A stretch of DNA of 64,000 nucleotides from NCBI RefSeq assembly GCF_008124605.1, contig NZ_VRYN01000004.1:1-64000 (forward strand), read 5' to 3'. Each line of letters starts with the position of its first letter. Position 1 is the first letter of the stretch. This document shows, in pieces, positions 16,371-25,198 of this stretch. A program made the position numbers and the translations under genes. Under the pieces are notes generated by a model. That model was not told where the DNA came from. It saw nothing but the letters and a program-made list of their open reading frames with translations, and did no database searches. The DNA comes from Halobacterium salinarum DSM 3754. Its GTDB lineage: Archaea > Halobacteriota > Halobacteria > Halobacteriales > Halobacteriaceae.

Positions 16371-16790
16371 TCACGACACTCGGTAGGTGGCGTTCAGCGA
16401 GACCAGCGCGCGGAGGCCGACGACCCAGGAGACCGCTATCGCCGCGAGCATCGCGGGCGACGGACCGATGCCCGCCACCGTCGCGTCGACCACGCTTCCG
16501 GTCACGGCCCCGGCGACGGTGCCGGCCGCGACTCCCAGGGCGGCGGCGGCCGCGTGCCGCTGGAGTTGTGTCTCCCGCTCGACTTCCTCTGCGAACCGAT
16601 CGAAGTCGAACTGCTCGGGCGCGGACCGAAGTCCGACTCGCAGCGCGTACGTCGGCGCGACCGCGCTGGCGAAGACGACCACCGTCTTCGGGTGGATACC
16701 GCTTGCGACCGCTTTCGCGGCCGTTCCGAGAGCGACACCGACGACCCAGAGCACTGCGATACTTCCGAGCAGTTCCAGCCGCGCTCGCAT
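16371..16790 (-). CDS. Membrane protein of unknown function
   Basis: A 139-residue protein starting MRARLELLGSIAVLWVVGV. Four hydrophobic stretches are interrupted by an amphipathic segment APEQFDFDRFAEEVERETQ. I do not recognise the family. It lies between the CopD-like gene and the divergent hisC. Confidence 0.6.
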   Translation of the reverse strand: MRARLELLGSIAVLWVVGVALGTAAKAVASGIHPKTVVVFASAVAPTYALRVGLRSAPEQFDFDRFAEEVERETQLQRHAAAAALGVAAGTVAGAVTGSVVDATVAGIGPSPAMLAAIAVSWVVGLRALVSLNATYRVS

Positions 16791-16891
16791 CGTACAGACG
16801 TGTCGGACTGGGGATAAATATAGCTTCACACCGCGGCCGCCCGTCATCCCGTGAAGGCACGCTTAAGGCCCGTCCGCCACTCCCCTCGGAC

Positions 16892-17968
16892 ATGGAACTA
16901 CGGGACCTCTCCGACCACATCGAGTACCGGGCGGGTCGGGGCATCGAGGAAGTCGCGCGCGAACTCGGGCGCGACCCCTCGGACTTCGTGAAGCTCTCGT
17001 CGAACGAGAACCCCCACGGCCCGAGCCCGAAGGCGGCGGTCGCAATCCGGGAGGCCGCGACGGAGGTCCACCGCTACCCGAAAGCCGTCCACGCGGACCT
17101 GACGGCCGCGCTCGCCGAGCAGTGGGGCGTCACCGACGAACAGGTCTGGCTGGCGAACGGCGGCGACGGCGCGCTGGACTACCTCGCGCGAGCCACCCTC
17201 GACCCGGACGACGAGGTGCTCGTCCCCACGCCGGGGTTCACGTACTACGGCATGAGCGCGCGCTTCCACCACGGCAGGGTGTCGGAGTACGCCGTCGAGG
17301 AGGGGCCGGACGGCTTCGAGATGACGCCCGAGGCCGTCCTCGACGCGTACGACGGCGAGCGCGTCGTCTACCTCACGAGCCCGCACAATCCGACGGGCGC
17401 TCGGTTCACGCTCGACGAGGTCGAGACGGTCGCCGACGAGACTGGCGAGGACACGCTCGTGGTCGTCGACGAGGCCTACGGCGAGTTCGCGGACGCGCCC
17501 TCCGCGGTCTCGCTGCTGGACGAGCGCGACGATATTGCCGTCCTCCGGACCTTCTCGAAGGCGTACGGGCTGGCGGGCACCCGGCTCGGCTACGCGGTCG
17601 TCCCCGAGTCGTGGGGCGACGCGTACGCTCGCGTGCAGACGCCGTTCGCGGCGAGCGTGGTCGCCTGCGAGGCCGGGCTCGCCGCACTGGGCGACGACGA
17701 GCACGTGGCGAAGACGACCGAGAGCGTCGAGTGGGGCCGCGAATACATCCACGACGAACTCGACGCCCGCACCTACGAGAGCCACGGGAACTTCGTGCTC
17801 GCGAACGTCGGCGACGCGGCGAGCGTCACCGAGGCGGCGAAACGCGAGGGCGTCCTGATTCGGGACTGCACGAGCTTCGGGCTGCCCGAACACGTCCGCG
17901 TCACGGTCGGCACCCGCGCGGAGACCGAGCGCGCCGTCGACACGCTGAACGAGGTGCTGGGCGAGTGA
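16892..17968 (+). CDS. hisC: Histidinol-phosphate aminotransferase
   Basis: A 358-residue PLP enzyme that converts imidazole-acetol phosphate to histidinol phosphate in histidine synthesis. The family pattern is clear: KLSSNENPHGPSP near the N-terminus, LTSPHNPTGARF, VVVDEAYGEFAD and the PLP lysine in TFSKAYGLAGTRLGY. The start MELRDLSDHIEYRAGRG is typical of archaeal HisC. Its stop overlaps the GTG start of the next gene by 4 nt, so it leads a three-gene operon with the kinase and CDP-alcohol transferase. Confidence 0.94.
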   Translation: MELRDLSDHIEYRAGRGIEEVARELGRDPSDFVKLSSNENPHGPSPKAAVAIREAATEVHRYPKAVHADLTAALAEQWGVTDEQVWLANGGDGALDYLARATLDPDDEVLVPTPGFTYYGMSARFHHGRVSEYAVEEGPDGFEMTPEAVLDAYDGERVVYLTSPHNPTGARFTLDEVETVADETGEDTLVVVDEAYGEFADAPSAVSLLDERDDIAVLRTFSKAYGLAGTRLGYAVVPESWGDAYARVQTPFAASVVACEAGLAALGDDEHVAKTTESVEWGREYIHDELDARTYESHGNFVLANVGDAASVTEAAKREGVLIRDCTSFGLPEHVRVTVGTRAETERAVDTLNEVLGE

Positions 17969-18474
17969 GAGTCGCGGTCACGGGCACCCCGGGCACCGGG
18001 AAGACGACCGCCACAGAGCTACTCGACACTGACCTCGACGTCGAACACCTCAACGACCTGGTCGCCTCGGAGGGCCTCTACAACGAGGTCGACGACGCCC
18101 GGGGCAGCAAGGTCGTGGACGTCGACGCCGCCCGTGCGTACTTCGAAGGGCGCGACGACCTGCTCGTGGAGTCCCACCTCGCACACCACCTCGACGACCT
18201 GGACCGCGTGGTCGTGTTGCGGTGCGAGCCCGGCGAACTGGACGACCGGCTCCAGGACCGCGGCGAGCCACCCGAGAAGGCGGGCGAGAACGCCGAGAGC
18301 GAGGCGCTCGACGTCATCCTCTCGGAGGCCGTCCGCGACCACGGCCGGGAGGCGGTGTACGAGATAGACACGACCGGCCGCGACCCGGAGGCGGTCGCGA
18401 GCGACGTGCAGGCTGTCCTCGACGGCGACCGGGGCCCGTCGGCCGGCGACGTGAACTTCACCGACTACCTATGA
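17965..18474 (+). CDS. AK6/Fap7-type adenylate kinase family protein
   Basis: A 169-residue P-loop protein with Walker A GTPGTGKTT at residues 7-15 and the AK6-like LVESHLAHHLDD and VLRCEPGELDDRL segments. AK6/Fap7 proteins have adenylate kinase/ATPase activity and act in late 18S/16S rRNA maturation with uS11. GTG start within the hisC stop (GTGA), and its own stop overlaps the next ATG by 4 nt, so translation of all three genes should be coupled. Confidence 0.9.
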   Translation: MRVAVTGTPGTGKTTATELLDTDLDVEHLNDLVASEGLYNEVDDARGSKVVDVDAARAYFEGRDDLLVESHLAHHLDDLDRVVVLRCEPGELDDRLQDRGEPPEKAGENAESEALDVILSEAVRDHGREAVYEIDTTGRDPEAVASDVQAVLDGDRGPSAGDVNFTDYL

Positions 18475-19070
18475 CGCTCGACCAGTTCCGTCCCGTCGCG
18501 AACCGCCTGCTCGCGCCCTGGGTGCGCGCCGCGAAGGCCGTCGGCGCGACGCCGAACGCCGTGAGCGTCGTCGCGTTCGGACTCGCTATCGGCGCGGGCG
18601 CGGCGTACTACGTGGCGACGCCGCTGGCGTACGCCGGTGGCGCGCTGCTGGTGTTCCTGAACGGCTGGCTGGACCTGATGGACGGCGCGCTCGCCCGGGA
18701 ACTCGGCACGGAATCGGAGGCCGGGGACATGCTCGACCACGTCCTCGACCGGTACGCCGACGTGGTCGTGGTGTCGGGGCTCGCCGCGGGCCTCGACCAG
18801 TTCGGGCTCGGACTGGCGGCAGTCACGGGCGTGCTGCTCACCTCCTACCTCGGCACGCAGGCGCAGGCAGTCGGTCTCGACAGGGTATACGGCGGGCTGC
18901 TCGGGCGCGCGGACCGCCTCGCGCTCATCGGCGCGACGACCGCCGTGACCGCGCTCGTCCCGACCGTCGCGGGCTACTCGCCGGTGGCGGCGCTGCTGGT
19001 CGTGTTCGCGGTCGTCGGCCACTTCACGGCGGTCCAGCGGTTCGTCTCGGCGTGGCGGCAGCTCGCCTGA
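18471..19070 (+). CDS. CDP-alcohol phosphatidyltransferase (archaeal phospholipid synthesis)
   Basis: A 199-residue integral membrane enzyme. The CDP-alcohol signature appears in order: the DLMDG step, the ALAR of the DGxxAR box, then GDMLDHVLDRYAD, giving all metal-binding aspartates. About six hydrophobic helices are present. Archaeal members transfer a polar head group such as L-myo-inositol-1-phosphate to CDP-archaeol; the head group here is not certain. Third gene of the hisC operon. Confidence 0.9.
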   Translation: MTLDQFRPVANRLLAPWVRAAKAVGATPNAVSVVAFGLAIGAGAAYYVATPLAYAGGALLVFLNGWLDLMDGALARELGTESEAGDMLDHVLDRYADVVVVSGLAAGLDQFGLGLAAVTGVLLTSYLGTQAQAVGLDRVYGGLLGRADRLALIGATTAVTALVPTVAGYSPVAALLVVFAVVGHFTAVQRFVSAWRQLA

Positions 19071-19111
19071 CGGGCGTGCATTTTAAGCGTCGGCCACGGC
19101 TACCCTTCTCC

Positions 19112-19651
19112 ATGGCCCAGTGCGAGATGTGTGGCAAGGAGGTCTCGAACCCGAAGACCGTGAAGGTCGAGGGAGCAGAGATCGACGTCTGCGACGACTG
19201 TGCCGACTTCGGCACGGAAGTCAAGACGGACTCGTCCTCGTCCACCAGCACGAAGTACTCGACGTCCTCGTCCAGCCAGTCCTCCGGGTCCTCCGGTAGC
19301 TCGCAGTCCTCCGGGGAGTCCTCGGGCGGCCGGCGACGCCGGGACATGTTTGACGAGATGGAGGAACTGGCCGGCGACTACGACGACCGGCTGCGGAACG
19401 CCCGCGAGCAGGAAGGATTGAGTCAGGAGGAACTGGCCGGCGAACTCAACGAGAAGGCCAGCGTCATCCGCAAGCTGGAGCGCGGCGACAGCCTCCCGAG
19501 CGACGACGTTCGAGAGAAACTGGAGAACCACCTCGGCATCTCGCTCACCGAGAGCGGCGACGCGGACGCCGACGAGGACTGGTCGTCGAGCGGCGGCAGC
19601 GCCGGCCTGACGCTCGGCGACAAGGTCCGGCGCAAGGGCGACGACGGCTGA
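19112..19651 (+). CDS. Multiprotein bridging factor 1 (MBF1)-type transcription factor
   Basis: A 179-residue protein. An N-terminal zinc ribbon (CEMCGKEV and CDDCADF) is followed by a long Ser/Gly-rich linker (about 40-72), then a cro-type HTH (LSQEELAGELNEKASVIRKLE) and a short C-terminal tail with GLTLGDKVRRK. This is the archaeal TIGR00270/MBF1 layout, thought to bridge regulators and the basal machinery. The serine-rich linker is longer than in non-halophiles. Confidence 0.93.
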   Translation: MAQCEMCGKEVSNPKTVKVEGAEIDVCDDCADFGTEVKTDSSSSTSTKYSTSSSSQSSGSSGSSQSSGESSGGRRRRDMFDEMEELAGDYDDRLRNAREQEGLSQEELAGELNEKASVIRKLERGDSLPSDDVREKLENHLGISLTESGDADADEDWSSSGGSAGLTLGDKVRRKGDDG

Positions 19652-19705
19652 GCGCGGACCGACGCGATAGCTACCTTTTTGCCGCGTGCGGTCCCCGACT
19701 CGCGT

Positions 19706-20353
19706 ATGTTCGTACTCGTCAATCTGAAGGCGTACCCCTGTGACCCGGTCGCGGTCGCCGAGGCCGCAGCGGACGTCGCCGTCGACACCGAGGCGACGGT
19801 CGCGGTCGCGCCGCAGGCCGCCGACCTCGCGCGGGTCGCCGACACCGGCGTCACCACGTACGCACAGCACGTCAGCCCGAACGGCCACGGCAGCCACACC
19901 GGCAGCACGCTCGCCGAGTCCGTCGCCGACAACGGTGCCGTCGGCACGCTGCTGAACCACTCCGAGGCCCGCCGGAAGCTCGCAGACATCGACGGCAGCC
20001 TCGACGCGGCGGCGCGCGCCGACCTCGACACGGTCGTCTGCGCGAACAACCCCGAGCAGGTGGCGGCCGCCGCGGCGCTCGGTCCGGACGCCGTCGCAGT
20101 CGAGCCGCCGGAGCTCATCGGCACCGGGACACCGGTCTCGCAGGCCGACCCCGACATCGTGGAGGACGCAGTCGCGGCGGCCGAGGCCATCGACCCGAGC
20201 GTCGACGTCTACTGCGGTGCCGGCATCAGCACGGGCGAGGACGTCGTGGCCGCAGAAGAACTGGGTGCGAGCGGCGTGCTGCTCGCGTCGGGGGTCGCGA
20301 AGGCCGACGACCCGCGGGCAGCGCTCGAAGACCTCGTTGCACCGCTGGACTGA
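19706..20353 (+). CDS. tpiA: Triosephosphate isomerase
   Basis: Interconverts dihydroxyacetone phosphate and glyceraldehyde-3-phosphate. At 215 residues it has the short archaeal form. Catalytic residues are visible: Asn and Lys in VNLKAYP, His in LLNHSEARR and Glu in [12 protein letters not shown]. Phosphate binding uses [10 protein letters not shown] and [11 protein letters not shown]. It lies 54 nt downstream of the MBF1 gene. Confidence 0.95.
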   Translation: MFVLVNLKAYPCDPVAVAEAAADVAVDTEATVAVAPQAADLARVADTGVTTYAQHVSPNGHGSHTGSTLAESVADNGAVGTLLNHSEARRKLADIDGSLDAAARADLDTVVCANNPEQVAAAAALGPDAVAVEPPELIGTGTPVSQADPDIVEDAVAAAEAIDPSVDVYCGAGISTGEDVVAAEELGASGVLLASGVAKADDPRAALEDLVAPLD

Positions 20354-20396
20354 GAACGGTCACAACGCCGAAGTGCGGTCGCAGCGACCCACCGGT

Positions 20397-20576
20397 ATGG
20401 CTGCCAGAGACGCGACTCTATTCGGCATCGCTCTGATACTCGCTGCCGGGTTCTTCATGGTGAACGACCTGATTCAACGAGGCAGTCCGACGTCGCTCTC
20501 TGTCTACGGCGTGCTCGGCGGGCTCGTCGTCTCGTTCCTCGGGGCAGTGGCGGGCCTCCCCGAGGAACCGAACTGA
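20397..20576 (+). CDS. Small two-helix membrane protein
   Basis: A 59-residue protein starting MAARDATLFGIALILAAG, with two hydrophobic segments separated by NDLIQRGSPTSL. I do not recognise a family. It follows tpiA by 43 nt on the same strand and may share its transcript. Confidence 0.55.
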   Translation: MAARDATLFGIALILAAGFFMVNDLIQRGSPTSLSVYGVLGGLVVSFLGAVAGLPEEPN

Positions 20577-20652
20577 GAGCGCACTGCTTGTGACTACGGC
20601 CAGCGACCGCACTGTCGGCATCGACGGCGGGGTCGCGAAATCAGTTCGAGAA

Positions 20653-20928
20653 TCAGACCGGTTCGATGACGTAGTGGCCCTCAGTTTGCTTGCGAAGCAC
20701 GCTGTCCTCTCGCAGTTTGACGATGTGGCCCGTGGGCTGCTGTTCGGTCTCGTGGTCGGCCGTCGTGCGGACGAGGTGCCCGACAATCTGTGCGCTCGGC
20801 GGGGCCTGGGCCGCGCCGCAGTCGTAGATGGTCAGCAGTTCACCGCCGTCTAGCGCCTCGTAGACCACGACGTGGGCGTGGCGGGCCAGCGTCCAGGTGT
20901 CCTCGCCCGCGCTCGGGAGCTTGTTCAC
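20653..20928 (-). CDS. Conserved-looking haloarchaeal protein, function unknown
   Basis: A 91-residue protein with a GTG start. Visible segments are HAHVVVYEALDGGELLTIYDCG, split by a likely strand-turn-strand, and QIVGHLVRTTADHE. It looks like a small β-rich domain. No motif lets me assign a function. It lies downstream of and on the same strand as dinB. Confidence 0.65.
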   Translation of the reverse strand: MNKLPSAGEDTWTLARHAHVVVYEALDGGELLTIYDCGAAQAPPSAQIVGHLVRTTADHETEQQPTGHIVKLREDSVLRKQTEGHYVIEPV

Positions 20929-20958
20929 ACCGCTGGCTACGCCCGCCCAGACAAAAGC

Positions 20959-22137
20959 CTACTCGAACTCGCCGAGACTCGACTGCCCCTCGCGCTCGTC
21001 GTCACGGCTCCAGTCGCGGTCGCCCTCGTCGGCGTCGCCGTCCTCGCCTCCGGTCGACGGCTCGTCGCCGCCGAACCCGGTGAGGCTGGTCTGGTCGCGC
21101 TCGGAGAAGTCCAGATTCGAGACGCGGACGCCGACCTTCCGGACCGCGTCGTCCGCGAACTCGTCCAGGAGGTCCTGAGACACGTCGTGGACGAGGTCCG
21201 GGTCGTCGACGGGACCGGGCAGCGACTCGGCGCGCGTGTGGACGTCGTAGGGAGGCGTGACGACTTTCACTCCGATGGTGCGGTAGAACGCGTTCTTGCG
21301 GCTGGCGCGGTCGGCGACCGCCTCGCCGAGCGCGGCGGCCTGCTCGCGGACTGTGTCGAACTCCTCGGTCGCACCGTCGAAGGAGGACTCCCGGGAGAGG
21401 CTCTTCGGGTCGCCCCGTGGCTCGACCGGCCGGTCGTCCTCGCCGCGGGCGCGCCGCCGGAGCTCCCGGCCGCGGTCGCCGAACTCGGCTTCGAGTTCGT
21501 AGGGGTCGGCGTCGGCGAGGTCGCCGGCCGTCTCGATGCCGAGCCCGCGGAGTTCTCTCGCGCGGACGGGACCGACGCCGTGGACGTCCGCGATGTCGAT
21601 GGGCGCGAGGAACTCCCGGACCTCGTCGGGCTGGACGACCACGAGGCCGTCGGGCTTGTCGTAGTCGCTCGCGAGCTTCGCCGTGCTCATGTCGGGGGCG
21701 ACACCGACGCTCGCGGGGACGCCGACCTCTCGCGAAATGCGCTGTTTGACGTGGCGGCCGAATCCCTCGGCGACCTCCCACGCGGTCCGCTCGGTGACGT
21801 CCAGATAGGCCTCGTCGATGCTCACTTCGCGGACGGTGTCCCCGAGTTCGTAGAGAATCTCCTTGACCTCGCTCGCTACGTCCTGGTAGTAGTCGAGGTC
21901 GACGGGCCGGTAGTAGCCCGCCTCGGGGTTCGCCGGCTCGTTGGTCTTCCGGGGGAGCCGGTCGAGGGCGGCCGAGATGGCTTGCGCGCTCTCCACGCCG
22001 TACTCCCGGGCCTCGTAGCTCGCGGTGGCGACCGCGCCGACGGTCTTGCCCGCCTCGTAGCCCATGCCGACGACGAGCGGCTCGCCCGCGAGCTCGGGTT
22101 CGCGGCGGCGCTCGCAGGACGCGTAGAAGCAGTCCAT
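20959..22137 (-). CDS. dinB: Y-family DNA polymerase IV (DinB); true start unclear
   Basis: Translesion DNA polymerase. The palm motif VSIDEAYLD gives Asp108 and Glu109 (counting from 22137), with MGYEAGKTVGAVATASYEAR ahead of it as separate segments and helix-hairpin-helix VHGVGPVRAREL in the thumb. The C-terminus is acidic and ends QSSLGEFE, which may include a PCNA-binding peptide. The first in-frame ATG (22137) cuts HVD|MDCFYASCE and would drop the first metal-binding Asp. In-frame coding clearly continues upstream (DEYTQDASSTREERIVLHVD) to a TGA at about 22213-22215 but contains no ATG, GTG or TTG. A CTG start or an upstream indel is implied. Confidence 0.88.
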   Translation of the reverse strand: MDCFYASCERRREPELAGEPLVVGMGYEAGKTVGAVATASYEAREYGVESAQAISAALDRLPRKTNEPANPEAGYYRPVDLDYYQDVASEVKEILYELGDTVREVSIDEAYLDVTERTAWEVAEGFGRHVKQRISREVGVPASVGVAPDMSTAKLASDYDKPDGLVVVQPDEVREFLAPIDIADVHGVGPVRARELRGLGIETAGDLADADPYELEAEFGDRGRELRRRARGEDDRPVEPRGDPKSLSRESSFDGATEEFDTVREQAAALGEAVADRASRKNAFYRTIGVKVVTPPYDVHTRAESLPGPVDDPDLVHDVSQDLLDEFADDAVRKVGVRVSNLDFSERDQTSLTGFGGDEPSTGGEDGDADEGDRDWSRDDEREGQSSLGEFE

Positions 22138-22417
22138 GTCGACGTGGAGGACGATGCGCTCCTCGCGTGTCGAACTCGCGTCCTGCGTGTACTCGTCCAG
22201 CGTCAGCGCCCCTCACCCCGGCTCTGGTCACCCGAGTCCGGTCCACTGCGCGTCCCGGCCACTGTCCAAGGACGCGGACGGCCGCCGGCAGTATGCGTCG
22301 CAGCGGTCACGTGACGCGGAGAGGTTCGGCCCACACCGAAAAGACGTTGACGACCGTGCCCGCGGTGGCCGGGCCGACACCAGAACTGGTTACTGCCAGC
22401 CCCAGCTACGCCCACGC

Positions 22418-22555
22418 ATGGGTCGACTCCGACAACTCGGCTTCCTGCTCGGCATCGCCAGCATCGCCTACGTTCTCAAGAAGGGACTGGACGACACTGT
22501 AGACCACTCCGATCCCGTTGCGCCGGCCGACTCCGGCACGACCGGCGAAGCGTAG
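22418..22555 (+). CDS. Small single-helix protein
   Basis: A 45-residue protein: MGRLRQLGFLLGIASIAYVL forms a basic start and one hydrophobic helix, followed by an acidic, Pro-rich tail. No family recognised. It lies between the divergent dinB and rtcB; the short length leaves doubt. Confidence 0.4.
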   Translation: MGRLRQLGFLLGIASIAYVLKKGLDDTVDHSDPVAPADSGTTGEA

Positions 22556-22690
22556 CTCTGGCGTCGCGGACGGACCACGGCCACCGACGTTAATTTCTGT
22601 CACACGACGCGAGTGTTCAAGTTCCAGTAGCCCGTTACAGTACCTGTAGTCGCGTCCGCACTGCGGGCGACGACCCCAGTTGGTGAGACG

Positions 22691-24142
22691 ATGCCCGAAG
22701 ACACAATCACGATCGACGGCGAGTACGCGACAGTCGAAATCAAGACGACGAACGTCGACGAGGCCACGCTCGACCAGGTCGAGTCAATCGCCGACCACGA
22801 GGCGTTCCGGAACGACATCCGCGTGATGCCCGACGCGCACGCTGGCGCTGGTGCCGTCATCGGGTTCACGATGCCGCTCGGCGAGCGCATCTGCCCGAAC
22901 ACGGTCGGTGTCGACATCGGCTGCGGGATGACCGCCCTCGACCTCGGCGAGCAGCCACACGACCGGCTGCAGGACGACCCGGCAGCCGTGGACCGTGCCA
23001 TCCGGGAGCGGGTGCCCCTCGGCGCGGACACGTTCGGGGACGTCGACGAAGCCGTCGACTTCCACATGATAGACGACTTCCCGTGGGACGAGTGCGAGCG
23101 GAAGGTGCGCCAGCTCACCGAGCACAACGACGTCGGCATCAGCGTCGACGCGGAGTTCGGCGGCGAGTACTTCACCGACCTCTGCGAGCGAGTCGGGTAC
23201 AGCCAGCGGCGGGCCATCAACTCCGTCGGGACGCTCGGCGGCGGCAACCACTTCGTGGAGGTCGCGCGCAGCGAGGAGACCGGCCACTACTGGGTCGTCG
23301 TCCACAGCGGCTCGCGCGGCATCGGGCTGACCATCGCCCAGTACTGGCAGGACCGGGCGACGGAGCTCTGTGACGACCGCGCTGACCGCGCTCGCGAGGC
23401 GCTGACGGACGTCCCCGAGTTCGCGTACAAGTTCGACCTGGACTCGGTCTCGGACGCGACGCTCGTCACGTGGCTGCTCGGCGGCCGGGGCGAGGACTGG
23501 AAGGCAACCGACGAGATTCGGACGCGACTCGACGGCGAGGAGATCAGTGACCTCGTGGACGATCTCCGCGACATCGGGCGGATGGTCGAGGCCGCCGGCG
23601 ACGACGACGGCGACGACCTCGACTACCTCTCCGGGTCGGCCCGGGAAGGATACCTCCACGACATGGTGTTCGCGCAGACGTACGCGGCGGTGTCTCGGCG
23701 TCGGATGGCCGAGGCCGTCGCCGACGTGCTGGACGCCGAGGTGCTGGACAGCGTCGTGTCGACGCACAACTACGTCGACTTCGAGGACCTCGTGATTCGG
23801 AAGGGCGCGACGCGCGTCCACGAGGGCGAGCGCGGGGTCATCCCGTTCAACATGCGGGACGGAGCCGTCCTCGTCCGGGGGCTCGGCAACGAGGACTGGC
23901 ACCGGAGCGCGCCACACGGCGCGGGTCGCCGGGGGAGCCGCCGGTGGGCGTTCGACGAGTTCGACGTGGAGACGTTCCGCGAGGAGATGCGGGACGTGTA
24001 CTCGTCGAGCGTGACCGAGGCGACGCTCGACGAGGCTCCGATGGCGTACAAGGACACCGACGGCATCCTGTCGGCGCTGGAGGCGACGGCGACCGTCGAG
24101 GAGACGCTGACGCCGGTGCTGAACGTGAAAGCCGAAGAGTAG
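22691..24142 (+). CDS. rtcB: RNA-splicing ligase RtcB
   Basis: A 483-residue GTP/Mn2+-dependent ligase that joins the exons of intron-containing tRNAs after endonuclease cleavage (the tRNA-Trp at 49.2 kb would be a substrate). Motifs: VGVDIGCGMTA with the metal Cys, GTLGGGNHFVEV, VVVHSGSRGIG, and SAPHGAGRRGSRR containing the guanylylated His. No intein is present, although RtcB is an intein-prone family. Confidence 0.96.
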   Translation: MPEDTITIDGEYATVEIKTTNVDEATLDQVESIADHEAFRNDIRVMPDAHAGAGAVIGFTMPLGERICPNTVGVDIGCGMTALDLGEQPHDRLQDDPAAVDRAIRERVPLGADTFGDVDEAVDFHMIDDFPWDECERKVRQLTEHNDVGISVDAEFGGEYFTDLCERVGYSQRRAINSVGTLGGGNHFVEVARSEETGHYWVVVHSGSRGIGLTIAQYWQDRATELCDDRADRAREALTDVPEFAYKFDLDSVSDATLVTWLLGGRGEDWKATDEIRTRLDGEEISDLVDDLRDIGRMVEAAGDDDGDDLDYLSGSAREGYLHDMVFAQTYAAVSRRRMAEAVADVLDAEVLDSVVSTHNYVDFEDLVIRKGATRVHEGERGVIPFNMRDGAVLVRGLGNEDWHRSAPHGAGRRGSRRWAFDEFDVETFREEMRDVYSSSVTEATLDEAPMAYKDTDGILSALEATATVEETLTPVLNVKAEE

Positions 24143-24160
24143 TCTGGCGGCCGGTCGCGG

Positions 24161-24925
24161 TCAGTGCAGGTCGCCTTCGACGTCGGTCTCGTCCTCGCGT
24201 GCGAGTTCGAGCGCGTGCTTGGCTCCCATGCCGGCGTCGTGGGGCGACGCGCCCGTTCCGACACCCACCCGGAGGTCGACGCCGGCGGTCTCGCGCACGT
24301 GTTCGACGGCCTCGGCGTAGTCGTCCTCGGAGAGACCGGGGCAGACGGCGATGATGTTGTCGCCGCCGACGAAGAACGACAGCGAGTCGTGGGCGACGTG
24401 CATGTGCTTCATGAGTTCGGCGTACCCCTGCTCGATGTGGATGAACGAGGAGAACGCGTCCAGTTCGTCGGTGTACTTGCCCGTGGCGTCGACGACGTCG
24501 AAGTGCGCGATCTGGACGTCGTCGTCGCTGCGCTCGGACTCGGGGACCGGCTGGCCGAGCAGGAGTTCGCTGCGGTCGGCGTCCTGGGCGCTGCCCTCGT
24601 CCTGGATGGCCGCGGTGGCTTCGACGAGCGCGTCTGCGGGGGTGGCTCCCGTCCCGATGGAGAGGCTGACGGTGACGGGGTAGCGGTTCCGAATCGACTC
24701 CTGGATGCGGGCGTGGTCTTCGAGGTCGAGGCCGTTCGTGACCGCGACCATGTTGTCGAAGCGCGTGAAGAAGGTGTAGCCGTCACGCATCCCGATGGCC
24801 TGCGAGAGGTCGGCGTACAGCCGCGACTGGAGCGTCTGGAGGTCGACTTCCCGCCGGGGGGACGGCGTCACGGTCCACGGTCCGTAGTTGTCGAGTTGGA
24901 CGAGAGTGACCTGCGTGTTCGTCAC
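24161..24925 (-). CDS. gch3: GTP cyclohydrolase III
   Basis: A 254-residue archaeal enzyme converting GTP to 2-amino-5-formylamino-6-ribosylaminopyrimidinone phosphate, the first step toward F420 and riboflavin in archaea. Two related halves each carry a GGDN/RFDN-type nucleotide-cyclase-like motif: FFTRFDNMVAV and FFVGGDNIIAV. The N-terminus TNTQVTLVQLDNYGPW is typical. The GTG at 24925 is chosen because the TATA box lies about 29 nt upstream, which gives a leaderless start; a GTG at 24937 is the alternative. Confidence 0.94.
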   Translation of the reverse strand: MTNTQVTLVQLDNYGPWTVTPSPRREVDLQTLQSRLYADLSQAIGMRDGYTFFTRFDNMVAVTNGLDLEDHARIQESIRNRYPVTVSLSIGTGATPADALVEATAAIQDEGSAQDADRSELLLGQPVPESERSDDDVQIAHFDVVDATGKYTDELDAFSSFIHIEQGYAELMKHMHVAHDSLSFFVGGDNIIAVCPGLSEDDYAEAVEHVRETAGVDLRVGVGTGASPHDAGMGAKHALELAREDETDVEGDLH

Positions 24926-24950
24926 GATACCGGACACTCACCGCGCGCCG

Positions 24951-24958
24951 GATATATC
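24951..24958 (-). promoter_or_regulatory. TATA box of gch3
   Basis: Minus-strand GATATATC centred about 29 nt ahead of the GTG at 24925, the spacing of a haloarchaeal leaderless promoter. Confidence 0.55.
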
Positions 24959-25198
24959 GGTTTTGGATTGCGTTCCATATTTGGGTCCGTGGGGTGGAGA
25001 CCGAGACCTGTTCCTCACCGGTGCCGATCTCCACGTGCGCGTCGAACGCCAGCCCGGATTACGCCCCGGCTGTCGGCCGGTTTCCGACCGGGTCCAGACA
25101 CGCCCCGTCAAAACCTAACACGGTTGCGGCCCTCGTGGATGGTATGCGACCACTCAGCCGCGCACTCGCGTCGTCCGACACGCTCCCGGGGTGGACTG

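Noticed and set aside
25120-25198. Short frame of about 20 codons just upstream of the sugar dehydrogenase
   Set aside because: Too short, unsupported by a TATA box, and overlaps the real start.
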